Below, piece by piece: positions 51,853 through 60,178 of a stretch of DNA of 64,000 nt. Within the stretch, counting starts at the first letter, position 1. Every line of letters begins with the position of its first letter. This stretch comes from Bhargavaea ginsengi (GTDB lineage Bacteria; Bacillota; Bacilli; Bacillales_A; Planococcaceae). The position numbers were made by a program, and so were the translations under genes. The stretch covers positions 797,376-861,375 of the forward strand of contig NZ_FNZF01000001.1 in assembly GCF_900109165.1 (NCBI RefSeq), given 5' to 3'. Below the pieces are notes generated by a model. That model worked only from the letters and a program-made list of their open reading frames with translations. It ran no database searches and had not been told where the DNA came from.

Positions 51853-52644
51853 GTGCGGAAGGGACTATTGGTTACGCTAATTACACTAATTTGCGGAGCA
51901 TTATTGGTATTTAGTTATATGAGCTACCAAGAGAAATTGGACGCCGCTGCGAAGGCAGAGTCCGAGCCTATGGAAGATATACCGGAGAACGAAAGCGGTT
52001 CAGAAGAACCCGCTGAAGAACCAACTATTGACCAGGCACAGCTGGATGCACTGACAGCGAATGCCAGCCCGAAAGTTCGAGAAGTACTGAATGCCCGACT
52101 AAAAGCCGGCGATGATGCAAGGATGGTCGTCATCGGTTCCGCCGACATCCAAGGTGTTGCCGACCGCCTCGCAAACGCAGTCCATGACGCATACGGCGGA
52201 TTCCTGTCAGTCGACGCGTTCGCCTATGACGGCACAAGCACCGAGTTCGTCACCGACGGCATGCAACACCTGGCATGGACAAACGAGTATGACATTGTCG
52301 TTTACGAACCATTCACTCTCAACAACAATGGTGTGGTGACGATCGAGGATGAGCAACAGCACCTCTTGCAGGTAGAAGAGCGCGCGATGGAAGCCGTACC
52401 GGATGTCGCCTTTTTGGTGACTCCACCACAGCCAATCCGAAACGCGGGCTACTACCAGACCCAGATCGACAACCTCAAGACATTCACCGAACAGCAAAAC
52501 ATGCCCTACATAGACCATTGGACTAAATGGCCGGTACGTACCTCTGAAGAGATCAACAACTATCTGGACGCAAGTGACCGGCCGACCGACCAAGGACTCG
52601 ACCTCTGGGCAAGCGCACTTATCGAATACTTTGTAGCCAAATAA
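51853..52644 (+). CDS. SGNH-hydrolase-like membrane-anchored protein
   Basis: A 263-residue protein with one N-terminal helix, an acidic Glu/Pro-rich linker (residues ~30-60) and a C-terminal domain with the SGNH plan: MVVIGSADIQG for block I, WTNEYDIVVYEPFTLNNNG, and a late block DQGLDLWASALIEYF. The nucleophile block reads GSA instead of GDS and the last block lacks the usual DxxH, so it may not be an active esterase. GTG start after CGGAGGGAG. Divergent from the EPS operon, so a role at the cell surface with the polysaccharide is likely. Confidence 0.7.
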   Translation: MRKGLLVTLITLICGALLVFSYMSYQEKLDAAAKAESEPMEDIPENESGSEEPAEEPTIDQAQLDALTANASPKVREVLNARLKAGDDARMVVIGSADIQGVADRLANAVHDAYGGFLSVDAFAYDGTSTEFVTDGMQHLAWTNEYDIVVYEPFTLNNNGVVTIEDEQQHLLQVEERAMEAVPDVAFLVTPPQPIRNAGYYQTQIDNLKTFTEQQNMPYIDHWTKWPVRTSEEINNYLDASDRPTDQGLDLWASALIEYFVAK

Positions 52645-52676
52645 AAAGGCTTCCGGTTATGCGCCGGAAGCCTTTT
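52644..52676. terminator. Bidirectional terminator
   Basis: AAAAGGCTTCCGG (52644-52656) and CCGGAAGCCTTTT (52664-52676) form a 13-bp perfect stem with A- and T-runs on both sides, serving the two convergent genes. Confidence 0.9.
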
Positions 52677-52896
52677 AACGTCCCCGTATTTCCAACTCTG
52701 CACAAATCAGATCCCTCAACTCCTGAGGCCCCACCCGCTCCTGCAGAGCCACCAAATCCTCAGTCGCCATACTCGCGAACTGCTCCCGGTTTTGAGCATC
52801 CACATCATCTTGGCATCTGGTATTGAACATATCCATCCAACTCACCGCCAGAAAATAATACTGCGACGGCGTAATCTCCAACACACTCCGCTCCAT
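52675..52896 (-). CDS. 73-residue hypothetical protein
   Basis: A small acidic soluble protein (MERSVLEITPSQYYFLAVSW to LICAELEIRGR). The ATG at 52894-52896 follows GAGGAGGGG; the frame is open 18 codons further. No family recognised. It ends inside the shared terminator with the SGNH-like gene. Confidence 0.6.
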   Translation of the reverse strand: MERSVLEITPSQYYFLAVSWMDMFNTRCQDDVDAQNREQFASMATEDLVALQERVGPQELRDLICAELEIRGR

Positions 52897-52974
52897 CAAT
52901 ACCCCTCCTCGTGATTGCTTGTAGAGAGCTTGTCCAATAGAGCCGTCCAATATACCTCAGAGATAAATAGGCAC

Positions 52975-53105
52975 CGAGTGATTACTTGGCCAAACTGAGT
53001 GTTTACCAAGCCCGAAAGGGCAAAACCAAACGAGAGGTTTTCGGCTGTTCGCCGATAACCCAAGAACCGATTGTAGTGGTTACCTTCCTCTCAGAAGTGA
53101 TTACC
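52975..53105 (-). repeat. Motif pairs H and copy 1 of a ~97-bp composite element
   Basis: Reverse-oriented motif units at 52975 and 52996 (CGAGTGATTACT, TGAGTGTTTACC) and at 53073 and 53094 (GTAGTGGTTACC, GAAGTGATTACC), each pair 21 bp apart. Between them CAAGCCCGAAAGGGCAAA (53007-53024) and GGCTGTTCGCCGA (53043-53055) can form small hairpins. The interval 53007-53105 recurs in order and spacing at 57815-57910. It fills the gap upstream of the TrmB promoter. Confidence 0.65.
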
Positions 53106-53138
53106 ATTATATATTTAACAGAATATTTTAATTACTTA

Positions 53139-53167
53139 TTGACTTATTACTACCTGGGTAGTACATT
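53139..53167 (+). promoter_or_regulatory. TrmB-operon promoter with palindromic operator
   Basis: TTGACT (53139-53144) and TACATT (53162-53167) with a 17-bp spacer. A perfect inverted repeat TACTACC-TG-GGTAGTA (53148-53163) fills the spacer and touches the -10 box, the expected position of an autoregulatory operator for the TrmB gene that starts 18 bp later. Confidence 0.75.
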
Positions 53168-53185
53168 ATGGTCAGGTGATGACTG

Positions 53186-53989
53186 ATGACAGCAAATGTA
53201 TTGGCGACGTTGAAGAAATATGGCTTTACCGAGTACGAGGCAAAGATTTACCTGGCACTGCTCCAGCGGCATCCGATGAATGGCAATGAAATAGCTAGGC
53301 AGTCCGGAGTGCCGAGCCCGAAGGTATACGAAACATTGAAACGGATGAACGAGCGGACGGTTGTGTTTTCCGTCTCCGATGGTTCTTCAAGCAACAAGAA
53401 ACTGTATAGCCCGCTCCCCTATGAGGAGCTGCTGAGTGTCATGGAAGCCGAGTTCGAAGAAGATACCGCACTTTTGAACGGCTTCTTTCAGAGTCTATCC
53501 ACAAATCTGGATGTCGATTGGTCGGAGTTGTACCACATTACCGGCTATGCCTCTTCCCTGGACACCCTGCGAGAGCTGATAACTGGGGCGGTTTCCAACA
53601 TCTACATCAGCGGCTGGACAGCTGAGCTTTCCCAGCTTGAAGGGGAACTGCGGGAAGCTCACGCGCGGGGAGTCAAGATTGTGTCGATCACGTTTGATCC
53701 GATCCCTGCCCCGCTCCCATGGCATCACTATAAGCACCATGAGGGACCTTTCTCTGACCGGCGTCATGTCGGAGAACTCTCTTGTGCGTTTGATGACGCC
53801 CGGGTCTTCATTCTTCATTCCGCAACCGGAGAGGCCCACTCCGTCATTTCCAGTCATGCGGCGCTGGTACGCACTACAGTCAATTACATCCGCCATGACA
53901 TCTATGTGAATCAGGTAGTGTCAGACTTTCATGAGGAGCTGGCAGCTAAGTACGGCGAACAGTTCGAGAAGTTGCTGGACCGATTCTAA
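53186..53989 (+). CDS. TrmB-family transcriptional regulator
   Basis: This 267-residue protein has the TrmB winged helix at the N-terminus (LKKYGFTEYEAKIYLALLQRHPMNGNEIARQSGVPSPKVYETLKRM, residues 8-53), a coiled linker and a C-terminal phospholipase-D-like effector domain (about 110-260). TrmB proteins sense sugars or other small molecules. It heads the cyclase-symporter-FAH operon and probably binds the palindrome over its own promoter. Confidence 0.92.
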   Translation: MTANVLATLKKYGFTEYEAKIYLALLQRHPMNGNEIARQSGVPSPKVYETLKRMNERTVVFSVSDGSSSNKKLYSPLPYEELLSVMEAEFEEDTALLNGFFQSLSTNLDVDWSELYHITGYASSLDTLRELITGAVSNIYISGWTAELSQLEGELREAHARGVKIVSITFDPIPAPLPWHHYKHHEGPFSDRRHVGELSCAFDDARVFILHSATGEAHSVISSHAALVRTTVNYIRHDIYVNQVVSDFHEELAAKYGEQFEKLLDRF

Positions 53990-54073
53990 ACGGGATTGAT
54001 GATTCATCCAATATAACTCTTGGACAAGGAGGGCAGTTTTCGTATCACTCAACAATCTTTAAGGGGGATAATA

Positions 54074-54844
54074 ATGGGGGAAAATCGTACACGTGTCATT
54101 GATCTGAGTGTGCCAATGGATGTTAAGGCCAAGGAGCCGTTCCCGCCTAGAATTGAATATTCGACCCATGAGGAAGGGGCGGCACAAGCGGCAGGAATTC
54201 TTGGGTTGAAGAAAGAGGACTTTCCCGACAGCAAAGCCTGGGCGGTTGAAACGCTCACGCTGACAACTCATACGGGTACCCACGTCGATGCACCTTGGCA
54301 TTACGCCGACAAGACCGCAGGGGAACGGTCTAGGACGATTGACGAGCTTCCGATCGACTGGTTTTATGGCGACGGAGTGCTATTCGACTTCAGTGATAAG
54401 CCGGCCGGCTATGAGCTGGGGGTGGCGGACTTTGAAGAGAAACTTGCTGCGATGAGTTATGAATTAAAGCCATATGACATTGTCTTAGTCCGTACCGATG
54501 CGGACAAGAAGTTCTACGACGAGGATTATGCATTCAGTCATGCGGGGGTATCGGCTGAAGCGACGAGATGGCTAATCGATAAAGGAATCAAAGTGATGGG
54601 AATCGATGCATGGGGATGGGACATCCCGCTCCCGCTTCAGGCACAGCAGTACCGAGAAAACCCACAGGACGGGATTTTGTGGGCAGCACATTACGTAGGC
54701 AAAGAAGCGGAGTATTGCCAGATTGAAAAGCTGGCGAACTTGGATCAGTTGCCGAAGCCACACGGATTTAAAGTTGCGGCATTCCCGGTCAATATCAAGG
54801 GAGGAAGCGCCGGCTGGGCCAGACCTGTTGCGATCATTGACTAA
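54074..54844 (+). CDS. Cyclase-family metal hydrolase (kynurenine formamidase-like)
   Basis: A 256-residue protein with the cyclase motif TTHTGTHVDAPWHY near residues 71-84 (H-x-G-T-H-x-D-x-P-x-H, Zn/Mn ligands) and FSHAGVSAEATRWLIDKGIKVMGIDAWGWD near 157-186. The family includes KynB, isatin hydrolase and cyclic-amide or lactone hydrolases. The ATG at 54074 follows AAGGGGG. Next to a symporter and an FAH protein it likely opens an imported amide, lactone or ring compound. Nothing else of tryptophan breakdown is seen, so kynurenine is only one option. Confidence 0.88.
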   Translation: MGENRTRVIDLSVPMDVKAKEPFPPRIEYSTHEEGAAQAAGILGLKKEDFPDSKAWAVETLTLTTHTGTHVDAPWHYADKTAGERSRTIDELPIDWFYGDGVLFDFSDKPAGYELGVADFEEKLAAMSYELKPYDIVLVRTDADKKFYDEDYAFSHAGVSAEATRWLIDKGIKVMGIDAWGWDIPLPLQAQQYRENPQDGILWAAHYVGKEAEYCQIEKLANLDQLPKPHGFKVAAFPVNIKGGSAGWARPVAIID

Positions 54845-54856
54845 AGGGGGATTTCA

Positions 54857-56860
54857 ATGAGCTTTAACAGTGTTTTTCTGCTCTTCTTCGTTGCCTTTGT
54901 CGCCCTTCTGATTGCAGGAGGATGGATCACCCGAAAGTGGGTGACCGGCTCCAACGATTACTTTATCGCCGGACGTGAAGTTGGACTGCTTGTGAATATC
55001 TTCGGGGTTGCGGCCATCGGCTTTGCTGGGACGATCATCACGCTCGGTCCCGGTCTTGCCATCATGACCGGTTTCTGGGGCTCTTTTGGGTTCGGTCTGA
55101 TTTATGGAATTGGGGGTCTCGCTCTATATGGTTTGATATTTGCCCCTTACATCCGCCGCTCCGGCGCACATACACTGTCCGAGTGGCTGGAGATGCGATT
55201 TGATAAGCGGACGCGGACACTTGTCACGGTAGCAACGATTCTCGGACTTCTCGGGATCATGGCGAACAACGTCATGTCGATGGCGATCGTCACGACGAGC
55301 TTTACCGGCTGGCCGCTCCTTGCCACCCTGTCGGCGATCTTTGCGATGTTTCTGTTGTTCACATACATCGGCGGATTCTGGGCAGTTACGCTCACTGACT
55401 TTATGCAGATGGTCATCGGCCTTATTGCCCTTCCTGTCATGCTGATTGCAATCATCTCAAAGTTCGGTGGTCTATCCACCGCAACATCCGGATGGCCGGG
55501 ACCGGGCAGCTACTGGACGAGCGGGATTGCCGGAGGCGAGCTTCCTATTCTTTCTCTGCAGTACCCCAGTGTCCTGACGTTCTCCATCCTTTTTGCCTGC
55601 TTCCTGGTGTGGGGCAATAACTACTATTGGTTGCGGGTTTCATCCACACGAAGTGAACGTACAGCCAAGCTTTCATTTGTGTTCGGTGCCCTGCTGCTCG
55701 TAATCGTCCCGATCACGGTGCTCGCCTTTACCGGCGTCTATGCCGGATCGGTGATGGGTGATCAGTTCCTTCCTTACGGCACAGTGGATCCGACCGCCGC
55801 ATTCGGCGTTGTTTTGAGAGCGCTTCCAATTGTGGTGGCGGCCTTCGCCCTTCTCGGAGCGCTTGCCGCATCGATTTCCACGTCAACGACCGCGCTGATC
55901 GGTGCATCGAGCACGGCGGTCCGTGACCTGTACCAGCGCTTTGTTCGGCCAAATGCAACGTCAAAGGAACTGACCGTTCCGTCCAAAGTCATCACGATGA
56001 TTCTCGGACTGATTGTCTGGCTGCTCTGCTTCTACCCGGGCGGCCCGCTCTACCTGTTCGCCTTCTCCACCGCCTGGCTCGGCGCTCCGTCGATTCTAGT
56101 ATTTCTCGGGATGTTCTGGAAGCGGACCACGAAGACCGGCGCCTTTTACGGTGCAGTAGTTGGGATCTCGGCCACAGCAGTTTTCACCGTTCTTGACCTG
56201 ACGGGAGTCTTCCCGCTCGGCACCTACACCCATGTCGGTGTCGTCGGCCTTGTCGCGACCGTCCTGACCGTTGTCATTGTCAGCCTGCTGTCAGAGCCGG
56301 CTTACTATACAAAGAAGGACTTTGGGAACATTGGCAACGCGGTACTCCAGCTGGCGGATGATGAAAGACGCGTCCTGACATTCATTCACTACGGCTATGA
56401 CACAATGGCCGAAATCAGCGACATGCTCGGCGTGGACTCTTCCGTCAGCAACCAAATCATCGAGAACCTCGATCAGCGCGGGGTGATCGGACGGAAGAAA
56501 TATGCCGGGGCAGGCTTCTACACGTTCCACATCCGGGAGGGCATCGAACCAGAAGCCTACCTGCCGGAGGACGGACACCGCTACGCGGATGACCGGCTCA
56601 CTGAAGATGATTTCACCTTCCTCGAAAAGCTTCGGGGTGGCATGGATGCTCTGAACAGTTACGTGAAGGAAAAGGAATTCGACTCGCTCCACGCTTCCGC
56701 CATCCTATCAAAGCTGATCAAACAAGGCTATCTGGCTGAGAAGGGCTTATGGAGACGCCAGGTATCGCTCAGCCCTAAAGGAAAAGAAGTACTAGAGAAA
56801 TACAACTTCGCTTCCGAGCCAATCAAACCGGAACTCCAACAAACACCTGCAGGGGGATGA
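54857..56860 (+). CDS. Sodium:solute symporter with C-terminal winged-helix tail
   Basis: A 667-residue fusion. Residues 1-480 are an SSS transporter with about 13 helices (GRKWVTGSNDYFIAGREVGLLVNIFG at 24-50, RSGAHTLSEWLEMRFDKRTR near 95-114, WGNNYYWLRVSSTRSERTAKLSF near 252-274). Residues ~500-660 are cytosolic and hold two winged-helix-like units: DDERRVLTFIHYGYDTMAEISDMLGVDSSVSNQIIENLDQRGVIGRK, and LTEDDFTFLEKLRGG..SLHASAILSKLIKQGYLAEKG..VSLSPKGKEVLEKY. The second half is MarR-like in pattern. This tail is not needed for transport in ordinary SSS proteins. Middle gene of the TrmB operon. Confidence 0.9.
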   Translation: MSFNSVFLLFFVAFVALLIAGGWITRKWVTGSNDYFIAGREVGLLVNIFGVAAIGFAGTIITLGPGLAIMTGFWGSFGFGLIYGIGGLALYGLIFAPYIRRSGAHTLSEWLEMRFDKRTRTLVTVATILGLLGIMANNVMSMAIVTTSFTGWPLLATLSAIFAMFLLFTYIGGFWAVTLTDFMQMVIGLIALPVMLIAIISKFGGLSTATSGWPGPGSYWTSGIAGGELPILSLQYPSVLTFSILFACFLVWGNNYYWLRVSSTRSERTAKLSFVFGALLLVIVPITVLAFTGVYAGSVMGDQFLPYGTVDPTAAFGVVLRALPIVVAAFALLGALAASISTSTTALIGASSTAVRDLYQRFVRPNATSKELTVPSKVITMILGLIVWLLCFYPGGPLYLFAFSTAWLGAPSILVFLGMFWKRTTKTGAFYGAVVGISATAVFTVLDLTGVFPLGTYTHVGVVGLVATVLTVVIVSLLSEPAYYTKKDFGNIGNAVLQLADDERRVLTFIHYGYDTMAEISDMLGVDSSVSNQIIENLDQRGVIGRKKYAGAGFYTFHIREGIEPEAYLPEDGHRYADDRLTEDDFTFLEKLRGGMDALNSYVKEKEFDSLHASAILSKLIKQGYLAEKGLWRRQVSLSPKGKEVLEKYNFASEPIKPELQQTPAGG

Positions 56861-56866
56861 CATGCG

Positions 56867-57766
56867 ATGAAACTTGTGACATTCAGAAATTCAGATGGGA
56901 AAGCCCAGGCCGGCTGGATCGAGGATGAGAAGGTCTATCCAATTTCCATGGAAATTGGAGGTTCGGAAATCTCAACGATGCTTGAAGTGATCAGGCACAG
57001 TGAAGAGATTTTGCCGGAACTAGTAAAACAACCGAAAGATGTAGAGTACAGCTTGGACGAAGTCGAGCTGCTCGCTCCGCTCCCGAATCCAGCAAGTGTC
57101 CGGGATTTCATGGCCTTCGAGCAGCATCTGCTTAATGCCTCTAAGCAAGCAGGACTGCAAGTCCATCCGAAATGGTATGAGATCCCGGTATTCTACTTCT
57201 CCAATCACCAGTCAATTCACGGACCGGGGCAAGCTGTCGAGATCCCAGCCAATAGCGAGAAGTTCGACTACGAGCTGGAGATTGCAGCGGTAATCGGCAA
57301 ACAAGGGCGGAACATCAAAGCCGAAGAAGCCGATGACTACATCCTCGGCTACACAATCTTTAACGACTGGTCCGCCCGCGACCTGCAGATGGAAGAAATG
57401 CCAGTCGGCCTCGGCCCCGCCAAAGGCAAAGACGCCGCCACCTCCATCGGCCCGTACATCGTCACCAAAGACGAGCTGGAGCCTTATCGGGACGGTGCCC
57501 TCTATGACCTCAAGATGACGGCAAAGATCAATGGCAAACAAATCTCCGAAGGGAACTTCAAAGACATCCATCACTCCTTCGGCGACATGATCGAGCGCGC
57601 CTCCTCCAACTCGACCCTCTACCCCGGAGACATCATCGGCTCCGGAACCGTCGGCACCGGTTGCCTCCTCGAGCATGGCCCGGAGGTACACCCGTGGCTG
57701 AAGCCGGGGGATGAAGTGGAACTGGAGATTACGGGGCTTGGGGTGTTGAAGAATACGTTGAAGTGA
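56867..57766 (+). CDS. Fumarylacetoacetate hydrolase-family protein
   Basis: A 299-residue protein with an FAH catalytic domain from about residue 95. The metal cluster is FDYELEIAAVIG near 130-141, followed by GYTIFNDWSARDLQMEEMPVGLGPAKGKD near 159-187, and GDIIGSGTVGTGCLLE near 258-273. It differs clearly from the FAH protein at 5944-6831. The KGKD form and the larger N-terminus are nearer to fumarylacetoacetase-like and acylpyruvase-like members. Last gene of the operon. Reaction unassigned. Confidence 0.88.
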   Translation: MKLVTFRNSDGKAQAGWIEDEKVYPISMEIGGSEISTMLEVIRHSEEILPELVKQPKDVEYSLDEVELLAPLPNPASVRDFMAFEQHLLNASKQAGLQVHPKWYEIPVFYFSNHQSIHGPGQAVEIPANSEKFDYELEIAAVIGKQGRNIKAEEADDYILGYTIFNDWSARDLQMEEMPVGLGPAKGKDAATSIGPYIVTKDELEPYRDGALYDLKMTAKINGKQISEGNFKDIHHSFGDMIERASSNSTLYPGDIIGSGTVGTGCLLEHGPEVHPWLKPGDEVELEITGLGVLKNTLK

Positions 57767-57771
57767 ATATG

Positions 57772-57802
57772 AGGCTGCCCGGATTGAGCGGGCAGCCTTT
57801 TC
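57772..57802 (+). terminator. Terminator of the TrmB operon
   Basis: AGGCTGCCCG (57772-57781) and CGGGCAGCCT (57789-57798) make a perfect 10-bp stem followed by TTTCT. Confidence 0.88.
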
Positions 57803-57814
57803 TAATGTAGTGCA

Positions 57815-57910
57815 CAAGCCCGCAAGGGCAAAGGGCAAAGGGCAAAGGGCTGTTTGCCGAAAGCCTGAAAACTAAGTTGAGTGATTACCTAGCGAGACCG
57901 AGTGTTTACC
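57815..57910 (-). repeat. Copy 2 of the ~97-bp composite element, with motif pair I
   Basis: CAAGCCCGCAAGGGCAAA (57815-57832), then tandem GGGCAAA units, GGCTGTTTGCCGA (57848-57860), then TGAGTGATTACC (57878) and CGAGTGTTTACC (57899), 21 bp apart. Order and spacing match 53007-53105. The end of the GCCGA box to the end of the first motif is 29 bp in both copies. Confidence 0.65.
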
Positions 57911-58889
57911 CTCGCTTTCTGATCTCCAGCCCATCCAGTTCTGTATAGAGATTCACTGTATAAGTCGTGCCAATTGATTTCCCTGACTGCGCGAGCTCAT
58001 ACCGGCGGAGAATCCGGCTGGCCGTCTGTTTTCTCTTAATCTTGGCGAAGGCACGGAGCTGTGCATTATTCAGTGTCGGGTGGACAAGCAGGAACCAATC
58101 GAGGATCAGCTGTCCATAGTCCGCTTTACTTTTCTTATCACAAGCCTTGCAGTGAAGCGTCCGCTCACTTTCACGAGTCAGCGTCCCGCTGCAATCCAGG
58201 CACAGGAAGCCCCGCTTCAGGTGGTTCGGATTGATGCTGAACTTCTTGCAGATGGGTATCCATTGCAAATAATGACGCTCTTGGTCAAGGAGAACCATGA
58301 GTTCATCGAATGATTCCATGCTCAGTTGTTCCGGCAACTGTCTATAGCCGGTTTCCAGGTAAAGAGGAATCTCCCTGGTCGGGATAATCGGCGCGTCATC
58401 CGGGAGCCCTTCCCATACATTGTGCGACGCGAAAGCAACGGTTCCAAAGACCGGTAGCTTGATGTCCCGTTTTTCCAGCCACCCTTCAAGCGCATGGATC
58501 TGGCTCTCCAACTGGATGATCGGACAAGGGAACACAATAATAGATCCTCCCCGCTCCCTCCGCTCAATCCTCCTGGGAGAGAGTTGATACTGGAGTGCCC
58601 CCTTGTATTTCTTCGACTCAATCAGCCAGATACCCCTCCGTGTCAGGATAAGCGTATCAATCTGGACGACTTCCCCCGGCTCAACCTCAATCTGTATATC
58701 CGTGAGCACCACCCCGGGGAGCCGGCTTCGACGCACATACTTATCGGATGCAATCTCACCAAAATAACCGGCCTCCTGCCGAAGCAGCTCCTCCCTCACC
58801 TGCTCCCGCTCCGGCGCCCCCTCTTTCAACCGCTCCATCGCCCGTTCCAAGGCGTGGAGGTAAATTGGATACTTCCGTGTGACTTTCAT
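57906..58889 (-). CDS. NERD-domain protein with C-terminal zinc ribbon
   Basis: This ~327-residue protein has an N-terminal NERD (nuclease-related) domain of the PD-(D/E)XK type: GYFGEIASDKYV near residues 41-52, QIDTLILTRRGIWLIESKKYKG near 74-95 with the D..E-x-K core, and a following Q-rich stretch. A four-Cys zinc ribbon (CLDCSGTL..LHCKACDKK) is near 232-255 and a basic helical tail follows. NERD proteins are thought to process DNA or RNA. The ATG at 58887-58889 follows GAGGGGAGGGGG. Single gene. Family members also occur in defence settings, but context here gives no hint. Confidence 0.88.
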   Translation of the reverse strand: MKVTRKYPIYLHALERAMERLKEGAPEREQVREELLRQEAGYFGEIASDKYVRRSRLPGVVLTDIQIEVEPGEVVQIDTLILTRRGIWLIESKKYKGALQYQLSPRRIERRERGGSIIVFPCPIIQLESQIHALEGWLEKRDIKLPVFGTVAFASHNVWEGLPDDAPIIPTREIPLYLETGYRQLPEQLSMESFDELMVLLDQERHYLQWIPICKKFSINPNHLKRGFLCLDCSGTLTRESERTLHCKACDKKSKADYGQLILDWFLLVHPTLNNAQLRAFAKIKRKQTASRILRRYELAQSGKSIGTTYTVNLYTELDGLEIRKRG

Positions 58890-59082
58890 GAAGCCCCCTC
58901 CCCTCGGAATCACCATAGCAAGGCTCCGGAACAGCTGGCGAATCGCCATATTTGAATTTTGGAGGGGGTTTTTGCGTTGAAATTGGATTTTGCAATGGGC
59001 GATGGACGGCGATATCCTTCTCGGAACTAGGGCTTAGCGCTAATTCACACTCCCTCAAAATTGAAATTTGGTAGTTTGGTGA

Positions 59083-59115
59083 TGAGTGGTTACCTGGAGC
59101 AATTGAGTGATGACG
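59083..59115 (-). repeat. Motif pair J of the 21-bp family
   Basis: TGAGTGGTTACC (59083-59094) and TGAGTGATGACG (59104-59115), 21 bp apart, in the gap between the NERD gene and the AEC terminator. Confidence 0.6.
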
Positions 59116-59123
59116 ATCCATAC

Positions 59124-59152
59124 CAAAAAGGACTGCCACATCGGCAGCCCTT
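59124..59152 (-). terminator. Terminator of the AEC permease gene
   Basis: AAGGACTGCC (59128-59137) and GGCAGCCCTT (59143-59152) pair with one mismatch, followed on the minus strand by TTTTTGG. Confidence 0.85.
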
Positions 59153-59166
59153 CTCTCATTTGCTCC

Positions 59167-60063
59167 CTATATCCCCACATTCAACAAAATAGACAACGTT
59201 ACAATACTCAATAACGTAGTAACCAATGTGATACTCGAGACCAGCCCGGGCTCCGCATCATATTCCACCGCCAACAGCGTTGTTGTTGCGGCGCTTGGCA
59301 TCGAGGCGATGACGATGAACAGCATGCTGATTATCGGATCCAGCTCAAATATCTGGATAAACAGCAGTGCAATCAGCGGGGAGATGCCGAGCCGGATCAG
59401 TGAACCCAGGCCGATCATTGGCCAGTTCAGGCGGAATGTCCGGATGTTGGCCAGTTGCATTCCCAGTACGATCATCAGCAGCGGGATGGCCCCTTGCCCG
59501 ACAAACTCAAGACTCTGATAGAATTGTCCGGGCACGCTGAGTCCTGCAAATTTAAAGAGCAGCGCTGCAATCACTGCGTAGATGGCCGGCAGCCTGAACA
59601 TGGACTTGATGGCTGTCCCGGCTCCCGCGCCGCTCCGTGATGCGAAGTAGACGCCTGCCGTATTCATGATCACGTTCTGGACCACCATGAAAAAGACAGC
59701 GTAAGGAAGGATGCTTTCCCCAAGGCTGAACAGCATGATCGGAACGCCAAAGTTTCCTGCATTCATGAATGCGGTCGATAGAATGAGTGCACTTTCCGTG
59801 GAAGGCCCGAGCTTGAACAACTTGGCACACAGTTTAATGATGGCAATCAACGCAATGAACAGGACCCCGGCAAACAAAATAATCATGTAGAAGCGCTCAT
59901 CAAAACTCGCCTCGTAAATATTCGTAAATACAAGGCAGGGGACGAATAAATAAATACACACTGTCGAGACGGACTTTACCTCAAGCAACTTGAACCATTG
60001 TAGAACATATCCTGCAGCGAATATCAGAATGACGGGCAAAACAACGTCTATGAAGATGCCCAA
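59167..60063 (-). CDS. AEC-family permease (auxin-efflux-carrier / malate-permease type)
   Basis: A 298-residue protein with ten helices in two five-helix halves, the crossover region STAFMNAGNFGVPIMLFSLG near residues 95-114, and SMPSAATTTLLAVEYDAEPGLVSSITLVTTLLS near 253-285. AEC members carry malate, malonate, citrate-like acids or auxins. It is downstream of the 2-hydroxycarboxylate transporter and separated by a terminator, so it may be an accessory transporter for the same acid or its product. Confidence 0.9.
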   Translation of the reverse strand: MGIFIDVVLPVILIFAAGYVLQWFKLLEVKSVSTVCIYLFVPCLVFTNIYEASFDERFYMIILFAGVLFIALIAIIKLCAKLFKLGPSTESALILSTAFMNAGNFGVPIMLFSLGESILPYAVFFMVVQNVIMNTAGVYFASRSGAGAGTAIKSMFRLPAIYAVIAALLFKFAGLSVPGQFYQSLEFVGQGAIPLLMIVLGMQLANIRTFRLNWPMIGLGSLIRLGISPLIALLFIQIFELDPIISMLFIVIASMPSAATTTLLAVEYDAEPGLVSSITLVTTLLSIVTLSILLNVGI

Positions 60064-60100
60064 ATCTACTCACCCCTATCTATCCCTCTACACCATATCG

Positions 60101-60151
60101 CCAAAAGGCGTGCAGCATCAGCAGAACTCCTCTGCCTTGCAGCACGCCTTC
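60101..60151 (-). terminator. Terminator of the 2HCT operon
   Basis: AAAAGGCGTGC (60103-60113) pairs with GCACGCCTT (60142-60150), with an inner CAGAGGAG/CTCCTCTG-like stem. On the minus strand CCTTTTGG follows. Confidence 0.75.
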
Positions 60152-60178
60152 TTGACTTAAAGCCTACACCAGCAGTTG

